DNA from: Bimuria novae-zelandiae CBS 107.79
Lineage: Eukaryota; Ascomycota; Dothideomycetes; Pleosporales; Didymosphaeriaceae
Reading direction: 5' to 3'
Assembly (NCBI GenBank): GCA_010015655.1
Contig: ML976815.1
Coordinates: 1-59,351 of the forward strand
Length of the DNA: 59,351 nt
Every line of letters starts with the position of its first letter. Position 1 is the first letter of the stretch. Positions 40,626 through 53,469 of the stretch are shown piece after piece. Below the pieces are notes generated by a model. The model ran no database searches and was not told the origin of the DNA. It saw nothing but the letters and a program-made list of their open reading frames with translations. Made by a program: the position numbers and the translations under genes.

Positions 40626-41084
40626 TGTTAAACTCCCAAAGAGGTAGCTATTCTCTAAGGGGCTAAGGTTGGTTCTCGGGCAGGAGTACTAGTAGGACGG
40701 GAGAGGGTTGTAGTAATAGCTTACGCCTGTTACTAAGGGCGTTAGTATTAAAGGTGTGTACAGCATAATCAAATTAACAAGGTTGCTTATTTAGATCCAA
40801 ACCTATAGATTAATAAACAGGTTAAACACGAATGCCTTAAGGGTATTCGTGTGGGTTTATATATAAGAGGGGTAAACCTTACCGTCCATCTCTCTTTCTA
40901 CTGTCCCTAGATTCCGATGGATGGTCGCGCTGTCCGTGGATGGTACACCCTCCACAATCTTGGCAGGATGGTATGTCTTGGCTGGATGGTACATCACGTG
41001 ACCTCGGTTACGCGACCCCGCCGAGTGTCACTTCCACTGAGGCCCGTTGGTCCTCCGCGTTCCATACATGTTCAGATCCTAACA
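40626..41084 (-). repeat. solo LTR, family C (459 bp)
   Basis: It is the inverse of 8599-9033 and is flanked by GTACA (40621-40625 and 41085-41089). It interrupts the last codons of D pol. It is largely unmutated. Confidence 0.93.
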
Positions 41085-41312
41085 GTACACTACTACACGG
41101 TTTTTAGAGGCACTAAGATAGAAGGGGGACTTGCCTAAAGGGAGTAATATAAAGAGTAAGGCCTTAAAGGATCCTTAATAGAATATTAGGAACCCCTAAG
41201 CACGTAATTACCTAATTAGGAATTAAATATAAGCTTAACTAAATAAAATATCGGAGCTAAGCTACCTTCTTATTTTATGTTCTAAGCGCTATTTAGAGCT
41301 CCTTAGCTAATA

Positions 41313-41362
41313 TAACTCTTTAGTAACTTATGGCACCTGCTCCTCAAGCGTAGCCCCTTATA
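41313..41362 (+). repeat. 50-bp direct repeat, right copy (putative LTR end of D)
   Basis: It is the partner of 34143-34192. It lies about 190 bp after the polypurine tract of D. Confidence 0.65.
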
Positions 41363-41379
41363 CTTAGTAGTCTAATTAG

Positions 41380-43020
41380 TTCTCTCTTTAGCGCGCGTAT
41401 TTTTAGCTACTATCCGCGTAACGCGCCTCTCTTAAAGTAAGCTTTAAGCTATTTATTAGCTCTTTATATTTCTTATTACTAACTTTTTTCAAGTTATAAT
41501 TATTCCTTTTTAGCTTTTTATTAACTAAGAAAATCGTGCGCTTTTTATACTTAAGCAGGTAATTAAAAAATAGCTCCTTTACACTACTTCTCAGGTTACT
41601 CTAAGGGCAGAGTTTAACCTTTTATTTAATACTATTTTTTATTCTTTAAGGCATTTTAAAGGCCCTTATTCTCGTACTTCAGGAGTTACTTTTACCTAAA
41701 AATTATGTATATTATCTAGCTAAGCTTGCGTAACTCCTTAGTTGCGATATCTTTAATAGTAGAGCGTAATAGTTACTTTATTTTACGCTAATCTAATGTG
41801 CTAAGTACTAATATAAAGCTTTTTATAATTTTACCTCTAAAAAGGACTCCTTACTAAATTACTTAAAAATAAGTATAGAATCTAGTAGCAAGATACTTAT
41901 ATACTTAAAAGTCTTAGTAATTAATTATAGCGTAACTAACGTAGTCTAAGCCCTCTAGAAACGTATAAAAAGTCTCTTTTAGTAACTATTAATAGTCCTT
42001 AGCTCTTATATAAATAGGCGTTAAGCTCGTTAGAGTAGGTAGCTAAGAGAGACTCAAATATATATACGTTAAGAGGCTACAACGTATGCGTTAAATAAGG
42101 GGGAAATATAGCTAAAAGGATCTAATTCTAGTTATAATAGTTAATAAAATCTATAGTAATGTGAGATCTATAGCTATTAAGAATTTAAAGTTAGTATATT
42201 TATTAAGCCTTTTGAGCTTTCTCTCTTATATAGCAATTAAATACTTATTAAAGCTATTAAAGGCCTATCTCGTTGTTTAACTAGCTAAAGGGAGATAAAG
42301 TAATAAAGACTTTATAGTATTAAGAATTAATTTTCTTTATTTAGCTTAATTATAGGCTCTTAGCGTTAGATTAATAAATTAGTAATAAATTAATAATAGA
42401 TCTATTAGCACATATACATGCGATAATTAAGGTCTACTTATAGCTACTATCTTATATAGATTGCCTTACTTAGTAACTTTGATATAGAGGCCTGTCGAAG
42501 ATCCATTTTTAAGTAAATAGTAATACTAAGGAGGAAGCCTTTCTTATCTATATTATAGTAGTAATAAGGCTCTATGCTATACTTCGCAATTTTATTATAT
42601 AAAAGCTTAAAATAAAGCTTATATGTTAACTCTAAATTAGCGTTATAGTAATTACTATTAATTTTAGTTATTTAGCGTAATATTAAGGCGTTGCTGTTAC
42701 ACTTAATAAGGCAATATACCTAAGATATACTTACGTCCTTTTAAGTAATATAGGACGCAAAGTTCTATATTATTTACTATATAAGAGAAAGGCCACGTTT
42801 AGTAAAACGTCTAATATATTATAGGAGCTACTTTTCTTATTATAGGCTAAGTATATAGCGTAAAGTATTTATAATCGCACGTGCCTACGTGATGCGTTAG
42901 TACTTATATATTAATATAAAATATATAATACTAAATTATTTTGTAATTTTATTATATAATAATTTTTTATTTTTATTTTTATAATTCGATTACTGCTATC
43001 GCGGCGTTAATTAGGTCTAT
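41380..43020 (-). pseudogene. pogo/Fot1-type transposase, left copy (head-to-head pair)
   Basis: The minus-strand frame begins at 43020, where ATG has become ATA (IDLINAAIAVIEL), mirroring MDPIKAAITAIDS of the right copy. It continues with LTYKLYFKLLYNKIAKYSIE and YNIDKKGFLLSI (about 42560-42510; the DDE_1 signature YNMDEKGF with Asp/Glu changes). Later blocks are a degraded LLAIFPPYLTHTL-PLNVYIF at about 42100, corresponding to the PPHSTH-LQPLDV block of pogo transposases. Stops are dense. The C-terminal limit is approximate. Confidence 0.75.
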
Positions 43021-43035
43021 ATTAGTGGATTTGTA

Positions 43036-43185
43036 GCGCGTCAAAGTAGGTGCGCTATCACGCGGGGTTGCGCATTGAGTGATGTTGCGCATTGACTGCC
43101 GAGACACGGTACCGTAGCTTGGCAGCTCGTGCAACACGTCAACTCATGCAACACCCCACCATGCAACACACCAACTTTGACACGC
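43036..43185. repeat. large palindrome: two 61-bp TIRs facing each other
   Basis: The arms 43036-43096 and 43125-43185 are imperfect inverse copies (outer part GCGCGTCAAAGTAGGTG versus GCGTGTCAAAGTTGGTG). The two transposase starts (43020 on minus, 43201 on plus) lie at exactly mirrored distances from the centre (43110/43111). Confidence 0.85.
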
Positions 43186-43200
43186 AGCATCTCCACCAAT

Positions 43201-43614
43201 ATGGATCCAATTAAGGCCGCAATTACAGCAATCGACTCGCGGGAACCAAGAGAATCTCTCTTGTATAGAGAAATAGCGAAAGAGTATGGTGTTGTGGTGT
43301 CTACGTTGACGCGCCGGCATTAACGCGTCACGTAGACGCGTGTAGATAGGATTAAATAATAATATAATTTTAGCTACTAATAAGGGGTAGAGCTTTTAAA
43401 TTATATTAAACGCCTTACTAAATATAGCCTTTTTTTTATATAGTAAATAACATAAAGCTTTGCTTTATCTACTACTAGAAAGCAGGTCTTAATATTATAA
43501 GTTAATTACTTTATAAAGCGTAACTCTATATCCTTAATATCTAATAGATAGCTAGTATTAATAATAATTACTATTAAGCTAATTTCCTAGCAAAATATAA
43601 GCACTACTTTAGCC
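43201..43614 (+). pseudogene. pogo/Fot1-type transposase, right copy, N-terminal part
   Basis: It starts ATG 43201 with MDPIKAAITAIDSREPRESL and YREIAKEYGVVVSTLTRRH, the helix-turn-helix of Tc5/pogo transposases. The first 123 bases are undamaged; then stops appear (TRRH-*-RVT-TRVDRIK). The frame can be followed to the insertion of element E at 43615 and resumes at 51120. Confidence 0.8.
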
Positions 43615-43619
43615 TTATA

Positions 43620-43780
43620 TGTAAGGGGCTGAGTGCTTAAGGAGCCAAAGGTGCCAGAAGAATACTTATAAATTTGATAAAGAGTCCAAAGTTAAGCTTT
43701 AGGCGTCGAACTTATATATCTAGGGTTTGCATAACTAAGGGTTAAGGATCTAAAGTAATAACTAGGCGTAGCCTATTATA
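43620..43780 (-). repeat. 3' LTR of E
   Basis: It is a 161-bp direct copy of 50954-51114 with transition differences. Confidence 0.92.
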
Positions 43781-45400
43781 TACCTCCTTTCCCTCTATTA
43801 AGGGTAAAAAAAATCTCCGCGTCTTATCTTATTTATAGAGCTTTATAATCGTTTTATTATCTACTTATAATCCTCTTACTATTATAAACCTCTTACTAGT
43901 TCTATTCTCGCGTGTCTAATTTTATATCCTTACTATAAGTAGTTACTACGGCGGTGTATTTGCGCTAGTGCGTTTACTTATTATTATATATATAAAATTA
44001 CTTTTTACTTAGCTTTTAGACCTTACTTTTTTAAGCTTTTTTTTTCCCTAGCTTAACTTCGTGCACTATAACGTCTTACTTTTAACCTAGTCTTTTTTAA
44101 CTTCGTAACCTAATTCCCTTTACTATTCTAATAAAATAGCTAGCCCTTTATATAATAGCTACGTAATAAGGACGCCTAAGCGTTAGAGGCGTGCTACTAA
44201 CTTTAATAATAAAATAAAAGAAGGCCTATTCCTATTATAATTACTTAGTTACTAACTTAAGAAGACTAAGCTCTCTTAAAATAAAATTATTATATCTAAC
44301 GCTAGCGTAATCCTTCTTAGCTAGCTTACTAAGAAGTTTAGTCCTTTTAAAGCTTGCGAAGTAAGTTCTAGACCTTTTTTTATACTTTTTTTACTTTTTT
44401 CTACCTTTTAACTTGCCTCCTTACTCTTCTAACCTCTTTTCTAGTTCTTTATTGGCCTAGGTGTGCGCACTCGCTAACTTAATAAGCTTAGCTTTTAAGG
44501 TCTAATCTTACTACGCGCGATAATTAAGCGCTAGTATATTAACTACGTTACTTATAAACACGTTTATTAGTAAGTACTAGCGGGAAAGATAGTGTCCTAT
44601 AAAGAGTGTTATACCTATAAGCTTACTAACTACACTAGACAAGTATACTTTAGTCTAACTTATTCTAGATAACTTTAGGGTATGCTCTACTAACTCCTTC
44701 CCCTACCTAGATTTAGCCTACCCTTAATAAAGTTGGCCGCGAAGAGTTCGCTAATATTATAGTTATTAATATAGGCTACCTTATAAATAAAATTTTAAAA
44801 AGTAGCTAGGAATAAAAAGCTTTTTTTTACTAACTTTAACGCATTCTATTCTACTTGTAAAGTTACTATTATTAATTACTATACCTCCTTTAAGAGCAAG
44901 ACTACTACTACTTTACGCCCTATTACTTTTTCTTTTAAGACTATTTAGCTCTTAGAGTGCATCGCCGTTATAGTTAAAAAGACTTTTAACTTTTTTTAAA
45001 TTTATACTACTAATTTTAAAGTATTTTATTAAAAGTGTAAGAACCCTTCTATAAGTTCCTTTTAAATAATAAAGCTATCTTTTAAGACTAATATTATGTA
45101 GCTCTCTAGTAAGTTTGTGGTAGTAGACAAGGGCATTATAATAGATAGTTTCTAGATAATAGACAATGTCCTCGCGGAAGCTAATATACTTACTTAAGCC
45201 TACTAGGGCTTGCGCTAGTAGCTTTAAGCTATTATAATTAAGAAGTATTTAAGTAAGGAGGATAATAGCTTCCCTAATCCTAGTAGTATATTAGAAGGTA
45301 GAGAAGTAGACCTAAACGTTATTAAGGAGGGTTTTATTATTTCTTTAGTAGCTAAAGATACCCTTTTTACCTAGTTTCTTTCTTCTTCTTGTTTTAGTTT
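43781..45400. other. long non-pol stretch between integrase and 3' LTR of E
   Basis: About 1.6 kb without recognisable Pol blocks on the minus strand. On the plus strand, around 45130-45370, a fairly open frame reads ANILTQAYQGLRQQL and NPSSILEGREVDLNVIKEGF. It may be an extra, antisense gene of the element or an older insertion. I recognise no family. Confidence 0.4.
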
Positions 45401-48400
45401 GGTTCTAAGGCTTACTTCTTTTATAAGGGTTATTTCTTACTACTATAAGAATTATTTAGTCCCTTTATTATCCTTAGTAGTTTTAAGGGTTTTTTAAGTT
45501 ACTTTTTTAAAATTCCTTCTTAACTTTTTTCTCTAATACTTAACTTTATCCCTTAATAATATTATTCCTAACTTTATCTTAAATATCTTTATCTAGCTAG
45601 GTTTTTTAGCTTAGTAAGGCAGGTATCGTAGAGCCTCCTTTAGGCCCTAGTAGAAGCTAATTTAGGGGATATTACGGTAAAATCCTATTAAGAGTTTTTT
45701 ATTACGATTTTAATATAGCTTAGTAAATTTCTCTTAATAGTTTAACGTAGTAGCTTAGTTAAGGTTCCTATGAGGTTCCTAAGTTCTTTAAAAATAGTTT
45801 TCTTATTATACTAGGTATTCTACCCTCTTGCCTCTACAGGACTAATATTCTTTATATATATTAATTATACTATACTTCTCTTCCCTTTCTTTTATTATAA
45901 TTGCTTCGGGCTAGGCGTTATTAGTAGTTTAGCTAGGGAGAGGGTTTAATAAGGCTAATTTTAGCCTATTTACGTAGAACCTTAGGTGCATATTTAGCAG
46001 GACGTCTAGTTCTACTATATAAGAGTTTATTATTTTCCTTAAAGTAAACTTTTTTTTACTTCTAGTCAAGCTTCTTGCTTAGACGTTAGTTTTAGAGGTA
46101 GTTCTTATATTTTAGCTACACTTTATTTCCTTTCTTTAAAATTAAAATATTTTTAAGTTAATAGTTTACTAGGCGCTCTTATTCTTATTAGGCTATTACT
46201 ATTTTTACTTAGGCAAAGTTAAAAACCTTCTTAAACTTTTTTATTATTACCCTTATAGCCTTCTTTATATTAGTTTTAAGCTTTAAGGCCGATCTTCGTG
46301 CCCTAAAGTTCTTAACTAGTTTAATATTCTAGCTATAAAATAGGAAAAATAGGCTAACTTTTGTTAATATAGCTTCTCGCCCTTTAATAGCTATCTAGAC
46401 TATAGGAAGCTACTTTATCTAATTATCTTATTACTAGTTATAGTACGCCTAGAGGTAGGCTTTAAGGATAGAGTTTATTTATTCTATTTACCTATCTATC
46501 TCTAGGTGCTTTACTATAGATAGTCTTTAGTTAATACCTGCTTATTTATAGAGTGTAGTTTAAAATTCGCTCACGAATTGTCCCCCGCGGTCCGATATAA
46601 TAGAGGAGGGAAAAAAGTAGTCTACTACCTAGTATTAAAAGAACGCTATCGTAACTATAGGTATATTAAAATTTAAAAGACTAATAAACTTAGGGTCCTT
46701 ACTAAGTTTATTTATAATTACTATAATATTCGTGCAGCCATCGCTCTTAGGTAGAGTAGTAATAAAGTCTATTATAATATCCTTTTATCCTTATTTAGGT
46801 ACTAGTAAGAGCTTTAGCAGGCCCTATTTTACTTTTCTCTGTAGTTTAGTTCTTTTATAAATATTATAGTTCTTAATATACTGCCTTACCTAGTTAGATA
46901 TCCCTAGGAAGAAGTAGTCTTAAGTAAGAATTTTATAAGTATTTTTTTATTTTAAGTATTTTAAAGCTAGAGAACTATACGCGACTACTATTAGCTTTAT
47001 TTATAAAAGTTTTAATTCTGGTACCTATTATCTTAACCTATAGTATAGGTACCCTTAGCTATTTATACTATATTCTAAGATACTAATAGATAACTTCTAC
47101 CTGGGTTAAACTTCCTAAGCCTGTTCTTAATATAGACCTTTATCTTGCTATACGCGCTGTCTTTATTACGTTTTACCTTTTACTATATAGTGTTAAAGTC
47201 TAGTTCGCGTCGCTTGGCAGGGCTATCGCCTCCTTAAAGGGTTAATATAGGTAGTTTAGAGCGTGTTAGGTAAGTAAGTACTAAGTCCTTATCTATTTTA
47301 GTATAATTAGGTTTCTCTATAGTAGTAGGTGTTTAGGGGACAAAAGACTTTAAGCTTTTTTTTTTAGTAGTCTTTTAAAAAAGCGTAAAGTGTCTTAACT
47401 TTAATCTATTATCTCTACTATTCTTTAGTAGGTCTTAGTCTCTTTAAAAAAGGGCGTTTGCCCTAGAGTTTACTAATCCTAGTCTATATACGAATGTTAT
47501 ATTAATATAGCTAAGTATATCTACCTATTAAACGTGTTTTTTATCTAACCTTTATTTAGTAGCAAAATACGTAAGGTTCTTATAATTAGTATAGACTATA
47601 AGGTGCTTTACTTCTTAATATATATAGTCTTATTTATCTACGTATTTAATAACTATAAGTATCTCTTTATTATAGATAGCATAGTTATATTCTACTAGGC
47701 TATTCTTCGCTAAGAAGTAAGCCACTAGGCGTAGAATCCTATTATTATTATATTAGGAGAATTATCCTCTAATTAACTAGTTAAAGGCGTTTACTTCTAG
47801 TACTAATTTTTATTTAGGGTTAAAGTAGGCTAGCGCAGAATCTATATAAAACGCTATCTTTAGGAAGTTAAATACATACTACTACTCTTATCCCTAAATA
47901 AATTCTGCTCTTTTTCTAGTAAGTTTTATAAGGGGGCTTACTATACTAAAGAAGTCTTATATAAATCTCTAATAAAAGTTTGCGAAGCCTACAAAGCTTT
48001 AAACTCCTTTTACTAAAGTTAGTAGCTTTTATTTTTAAATTACTTAAACTTTATCTAGGTCTATGCTTACGCCCTTATTAACTTTTATAATAAATTTAAG
48101 GTACTTAGTCTTTTTAACGCAGAGCTTAGATTTTTTAATATTTAAGTATAGTCCTGCGGCCCCTAACTTTTAAATTATAGTACGTACTTTTTCTTCGTGG
48201 TCTTTTTAGCTACTACTAGAGAAGATAAGAACGTTATTTATATACGCTAAGTAGTAGTTATTAAGGTACTCTTTTAGTACCTAGTTAATATACTACTAGA
48301 ATGTACTTAGCGCGTTAGCTAGGCTAAAAAAAACTATTAGCTACTTATAAAAACTAAATTAGGTTCTAAACGCTATCTTTTAGTCCTCGCCTTTTACTAT

Positions 48401-50900
48401 CTAAAGCTTATAAAAGGCTTAAATTATATTAAATTTACTATACTATTTAGCCTTCGCGAGGAGCTAAAGGGTCTGACTAATTAATAGTAAAAAGTACTAG
48501 TCCTTTTTTAAAATAACGTTTAGGGCTTAATAATTAATATAAAAGCGTAGTTCTCTATTAGATTTCTTAGTAAATAATACTAGAGTGACAGTGCTAGACT
48601 TACTTACCTAAATAAAGCCTTTATCTAAGTATTTTATAAGCTCTTTCTAAAGGATAAGCAACTCTTCGCGAGACATATTAAATAGAGAGCTATAGGGGAT
48701 TTTTAGGGTCTTGCTATCTTTTTCTATAAGAGGGATAAAAAGATCTACTCTAGGTCTATAGTGCAGGAGGAGCTTATTAGCTTATTTCCTATAAAAGATA
48801 CGCTATAAGTCCTTAAAAGCTTTAAGTAATAACTCTTATAGGTTTACCTTTGGCTTGCGGGTTAACGCCTTCTATATATTTTTTTATTAATATAGAAAAC
48901 ACCTTAGCCCTGTTTTCTAGGCGTTAATTACGCTAATCTAGGGCTATAAAGGCTATAGCTAATATCCCTTAGGGCTTTATTAATAGTTTTTTTACCTTTT
49001 TAGCTACGAATGTAGGTGCCTAAACTTCTAATTTAAATTAATTTCTTTACTAGGGCTAGTTTAACCCTATTTTTCTTTATTTAGGTTAGGCTAAGGATTA
49101 GGTCGTACGACCCGTCGTTAGGTAAGACATATAACTATATTAGTTCTATATAGCTATTAATATCTACTTCTAATTAGACTACTTTACGTACGAAGAGTTG
49201 CATGCCTCTAATACTAATAACTTCTTATAAATAGGGTAGATTCTCGCGCTATAGGTAGGCTTTTATTATAAGTTTTTCTAATATAAATTTAAAGGTTAAA
49301 TAACCTAAATTAATTATTATTAATATAAATATAACGTTATTAATAAGCGAGTATACTATTATTAGTATTAAGTCTAGCTATAGCTTTTAAAAGTTATTAA
49401 AACTTATCTTCTACCCTTTTCCTACTTTTGCCTCCTGGCAGCGACTATTACTAAAAGGACCTAGTTTTCTAAATTAGTAGAAGCTATATTAAACTTTTTA
49501 TTAAAAAATTCCTTAGTAGCAGGTATAGTACCGCGAACTTATACTAGCTTTATTATAAGTAAAAGTTTACACTACTTTACGCGATATCCTATATCTCTAT
49601 AATAGAAATAGGAACTATTCTTCTTACAGGTTTCTATTACCTCGCGCAACACCTACGTAGCTTATTTCTAAGTGTTACTAGACCTGTGTCCTATAGCTCT
49701 ATCTATTACTTAGTGTTTTCTATCTTAGCTTTGTCGGCCGGACATCCTTCCAGGGTTAGCTTAGATAGGTTCCTAATCTATCTCGTCTAGCGTCCCGTTT
49801 TTAGCAGAAAACTTTAGTAGCTATAATATATTTTAGAAAAGGTTTTTTTTAATCTTATTAACTCTCTTTTAGACCCCTTATAGGTCCTAATTATTATCTA
49901 TATTTACTATAACTATTTAGTCCCGTAAGTCTTTATAAAGGCTTTAAAGGTATAAATTCTTTAAGATCTCTTAACTATACTCCTTAGCTTCTATAGTATA
50001 ATTATTAAAGTTAAAGTTAAAGTCACGAAGCTTCTAGTTTCCTTATTATATTATAAGTAAGTAGTTACGCACGATTTCTTTTACTAGGTAATTATAAAAG
50101 TTATAGTTTAGTAGCTTTTAGAGGTTAGCTTTAGTGCACCCTAGGTAGTAGTCTAGGTATATAATTCCTACTATTACTACACGTCCTGTTAATTAACTAA
50201 TAATATATTTAGGTATATTTCTAAGGCAGTCCCTATCCTCTAGGAGCTTATATTATATTACTATCTTAAAATAGTAGTAATCCTATTATTTACTATTAAA
50301 GTAGGCTAAGTTAAAGATTTTAGGGCGGTGGCTTCTTCCTTAGTTTAAAATAAGCTTTACTATTAATCTCTTTACTAGATTTATTTATTAGTTTACTTTT
50401 AATAGCTAATTTGTACTTCCTATCTCTTAAGAGTATTATTATATTATTAAGGGTTCTTAGCGCTTCCTTACTATTTCTTTATTTAGTCCTTTTACTTCTT
50501 ATAGTAGAGTCTAAAAAGTGTCTTAGAGGTTAATAAGTGCTTTAACCTTACTTAGAAATTATTATATTTTATTCTTATTAACTCCCGATGCCTAGAGTTT
50601 AGTTATAAATAGGGAGGCTATTTTTTCGTTTCTCTAGCTATTATTTTTTATAAGCTAATAGCTTGCTACGTATAATTATTTGCGCTAAAACGTAGACTTT
50701 TAGTAAAAGGTCCTATTCTTATTTCTATAACTTCTTTATTTAGTAAAGACAGTCTTGCTAGCGTTAAGTATCTATTAGGACTCCTTTTTAATTACTTACT
50801 AGGGAGGATTCTATTTCCTCGCAGGTCTAGGCGTCGCTTTTATAGTATTTATCTATATAAGTCCTTTAACTTCGTGTACTACTTTGTAGCTTTAGTCTAT
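45400..50900 (-). pseudogene. Gag-Pol of E, RIP-inactivated
   Basis: Gag occupies about 50900-49500 and ends in a degraded CFYCRDIGYRV knuckle (about 49600). RT follows at about 48700-47950: KIAFRT-FSFYKQLIVFF, YINNVLIFSSSSQKDHEEKV (both active-site Asp changed to Asn), KTKYLKFIIKVNKGVSIDL, SFVGFANFY-RFI-DFFSI. RNase H: VEYNYAIYNKEILIVIK. Integrase (about 47200-45900) includes ISDRGGQFVSEF near 46600. Stops are mostly TAG/TAA. The order fits a Ty3/Gypsy element; no chromodomain was recognised. Confidence 0.85.
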
Positions 50901-50953
50901 ATTTATATTTAAAATCTACTTATCCCGTAATAGGTAAAAGTAATTAAATTTAA

Positions 50954-51114
50954 TATAAGGGGCTAGGTACTTAAGGAGCTAAAGGTGCTAAAGGAATACT
51001 TATAAATTTAATAAAAAGTCTAAAGTTAAGCTTTAGCCGTTAAACTTATATATCTGGGGTTCGCATAACCGAGGGTCAAGGATCCGAGGCAACAACTGGG
51101 CGTAGCCCATTACA
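50954..51114 (-). repeat. 5' LTR of E
   Basis: On the minus strand it starts TGTAATGGGCTACGCCC. TTATA follows at 51115. Confidence 0.92.
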
Positions 51115-51119
51115 TTATA

Positions 51120-51410
51120 TAGTATAAGATTTAAAAGTATTTAATTAAGGCATGGTATATATATAATATAGACAAGAAGGACTGCCTGCTTGGTATTACC
51201 TCCTGTATAAAGAGGATCTTTAGTAGACCTCTATATTAGAGTAAAGCTGTGAGGTAAGCAATACAGGATGGTAGCTATAAGTAGGTATTAATTATAGCCT
51301 ATATATGCGCCGATAGATCTGCCTTAAATCTAGCTCTTATTTATACGACCGCCTCTATAAATATATTATTAAATTAGATAGAGGATCTTAATCCCTAATA
51401 CTATTACACT
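51120..51410 (+). pseudogene. pogo/Fot1-type transposase, right copy, catalytic part
   Basis: This continues 43201-43614 across element E: YNIDKKDCLLGITSCIKRIF, KAVRQAIQDG and YICADRSALNLALIYTTAS, the first half of the DDE_1 domain. It ends near 51410 where LINE sequence begins. Confidence 0.75.
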
Positions 51411-52470
51411 TTTAAAAATATACCTATTATATTACTAATTAACACAGGCTAGGCGATTACCCTAGCGAATAAGAATATTTAGGGTAGACTTTTAACTTAA
51501 AAAAACTAAGAACTTCTAGTAAGAGCGCTAGATAGAGACGCGGTAAAGATTTTTAAATACTAAATTAACTACGTAGTATAAGGAGTACCTAGCTCTTTTT
51601 AGACCTTAAATAGTATAGAACTACTAACTACTACCTAGCTAGTAAAAAAAGAGATCTGCTTATAAATAAGTAAGTAATTAATTAGCTATAAGACCTTATA
51701 GCATAAGGCGAATTAGCATAACCTTACTACCTAAATTATTTTATACAAGGAGCTAGTCCGCCTGTTCTAGCTCTTTAGCACTAGCTAATTCTTAAAGGAA
51801 ATCTATAAGTATCCTACTATATAGCAATATACCCTAGGCTGTTAGGGCTACTATAACGCTGCCCGCTATACCTAAGTAGCCCGCTGTACACACTACTGAG
51901 ACCACACGGATAGACACTAAGGATAGTACGGGGATAGTTGCGCCTACAAAGCTATATATACTAACTATTATAGCCCTTATTTAGCTAGTTATACTAACTG
52001 CCTAGCAGCCCCTTACTAAGTTAATAAATATATTACTAAGCCTATAAAGACTAAGCTAAAGGCTATCTATCGCGTAGGGAAAATAGCATAGTAGCGCCTC
52101 TATAGGACAGTTAAAGAGACCCTTAGACAGGCAATGCTTTAGCCTAAGGCTACTTCTATAGAGGCATTAGAGATAGTGCCTCTCTACCCTTTCACCTAGA
52201 GGCAAGAAGAAGATAGCAAGGCTCTACTTCCTATAACTACTACCTCCTATGCATCCTCCTCTACTACTAGCAGAGAAAAGAGACTAAGGCGGGCCGCTAT
52301 AGGCTAGCGAAGCCTTAACGTAGAATAACTATCTACTAGTAGTATCCGCCCATAATTAACTATCTACACTAACCTATTTACCTTAGAAAGGAAAGACGCT
52401 AGTATAAGCAATAACCCGCTATTATTATACTAAAACACCCTTATAATATCCTAGCCTACTAAGTAACTAA
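51410..52470 (+). pseudogene. LINE ORF1 (nucleic-acid-binding protein), RIP-inactivated
   Basis: The readable frame includes KNIPIILLINTG at its start, ELLVRALDRDAVKIFKY, then the knuckle region QYTLGC-GYYNAARYT and ARCTHY-DHTDRH (about 51830-51920), where several Cys have become Tyr. A Ser/Thr-rich C-terminus follows (TTTSYASSSTTSREKRLRR). LINE ORF1 proteins coat the RNA. Stops are numerous. Confidence 0.75.
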
Positions 52471-52904
52471 CTTTATATATACTAGGCTAATGTTAGTAAG
52501 AGCTTACCCTAGTATATTATAATACTAGAGGCGGTCTTTTAGAAGGGTATAGATATTATGTATGTTTAAAAGCCCTTTACATGTGCGAACTTAAGAACTT
52601 CTACCTACCTTAGTTTTATATACCTAGCACCTATTAACACCTAGGATAGCCCTAACACGCTAGGCTTAGCCCGCCCTAGGGTAATAAGCTATATTTATAA
52701 AGGATGCTACCTACGATACTAGGCTAAAAAGAGCCTTAACTACCTAGATATACTCTAGGCTATAGTAAATAGAGTTACTATACTTAACTACTATAAATAG
52801 CTATACACCCCTAACATTATTTAATATATTATATATTTTATACCCCCTCCACTCTGCCTTATAGGAGGAGACTTTAACGCTAAATATAAATCCTTTAAGC
52901 CTAC

Positions 52905-53076
52905 TATTGTAAAAGGCACCTTGCTAGAGCTTTCTGCGCTAGCTAGGGTTAAGCCGAGCAGCCAAGCAGCCAAGCACGCGATCCCCTAAACCTATAAATA
53001 GTTAGTCGTTGTAGAGCTTCCTCTCCTTAATAAACTTTATTTTTGAGCTCCCTAATTGTTATAACTATGCGCTATA
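52905..53076 (+). repeat. left LTR of F
   Basis: It begins TATTGTAAAAGGCACCTTGC and ends in TATGCGCTATA (partner GTGCGCCACA). Confidence 0.9.
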
Positions 53077-53469
53077 GTTATAAGCCTAGTACTTTTATAA
53101 TACTTTATAATATACTTACTCTACACTAGCTAATAATTATAATAGTAAACTATTCCCTACTTTTTATTATCCTTACGCTTACGTCTTAACGCTCACGACC
53201 TATAATAAAGCTAGACTATATAATAATTACTATAAAGCTCCTAGCGAGTAACTAACTTATAGATTATAATTTATTTCTACCTGAGTACGCGTAGCTTAAG
53301 TACCACGCGAAGGCTTAAGGGATATAAAGTTATATTAACCCTAAGGCTTCTAAGTAGATAAACATACACGACTAGGCTCTAAAGCTACTAGATATAAATA
53401 CTAGGGGTAAGCCTTGTACATAATAGCTTAAGCGCTATAAACTAGAGTCTGCTATTTATAGTTAGCTTA

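Larger units (their letters stand above)
34019..41370 (+). mobile_element. Ty3/Gypsy chromovirus D with four solo-LTR insertions
   Basis: The order on the plus strand is Gag (to 35390, continuing 35838-36563), protease, RT, RNase H, integrase, chromodomain (37020-40615) and the end of pol with a polypurine tract (AGAAGGGGGA, about 41118). Solo LTRs sit at 35391-35837, 36006-36274, 36569-37014 and 40626-41084, each with its own target duplication. A 50-bp segment near both ends (34143-34192 and 41313-41362) is probably part of the element's own LTRs, whose outer limits I cannot place. Confidence 0.78.
43620..51114 (-). mobile_element. Ty3/Gypsy element E, 7495 bp, short LTRs
   Basis: LTRs of 161 bp (43620-43780 and 50954-51114) carry the duplication TTATA on both sides (43615-43619 and 51115-51119). 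The minus-strand coding order is Gag, RT, RNase H, integrase. It is inserted in the right-hand pogo copy. It is fully RIP-mutated, except that the 5' LTR keeps GC-rich parts. Confidence 0.92.
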
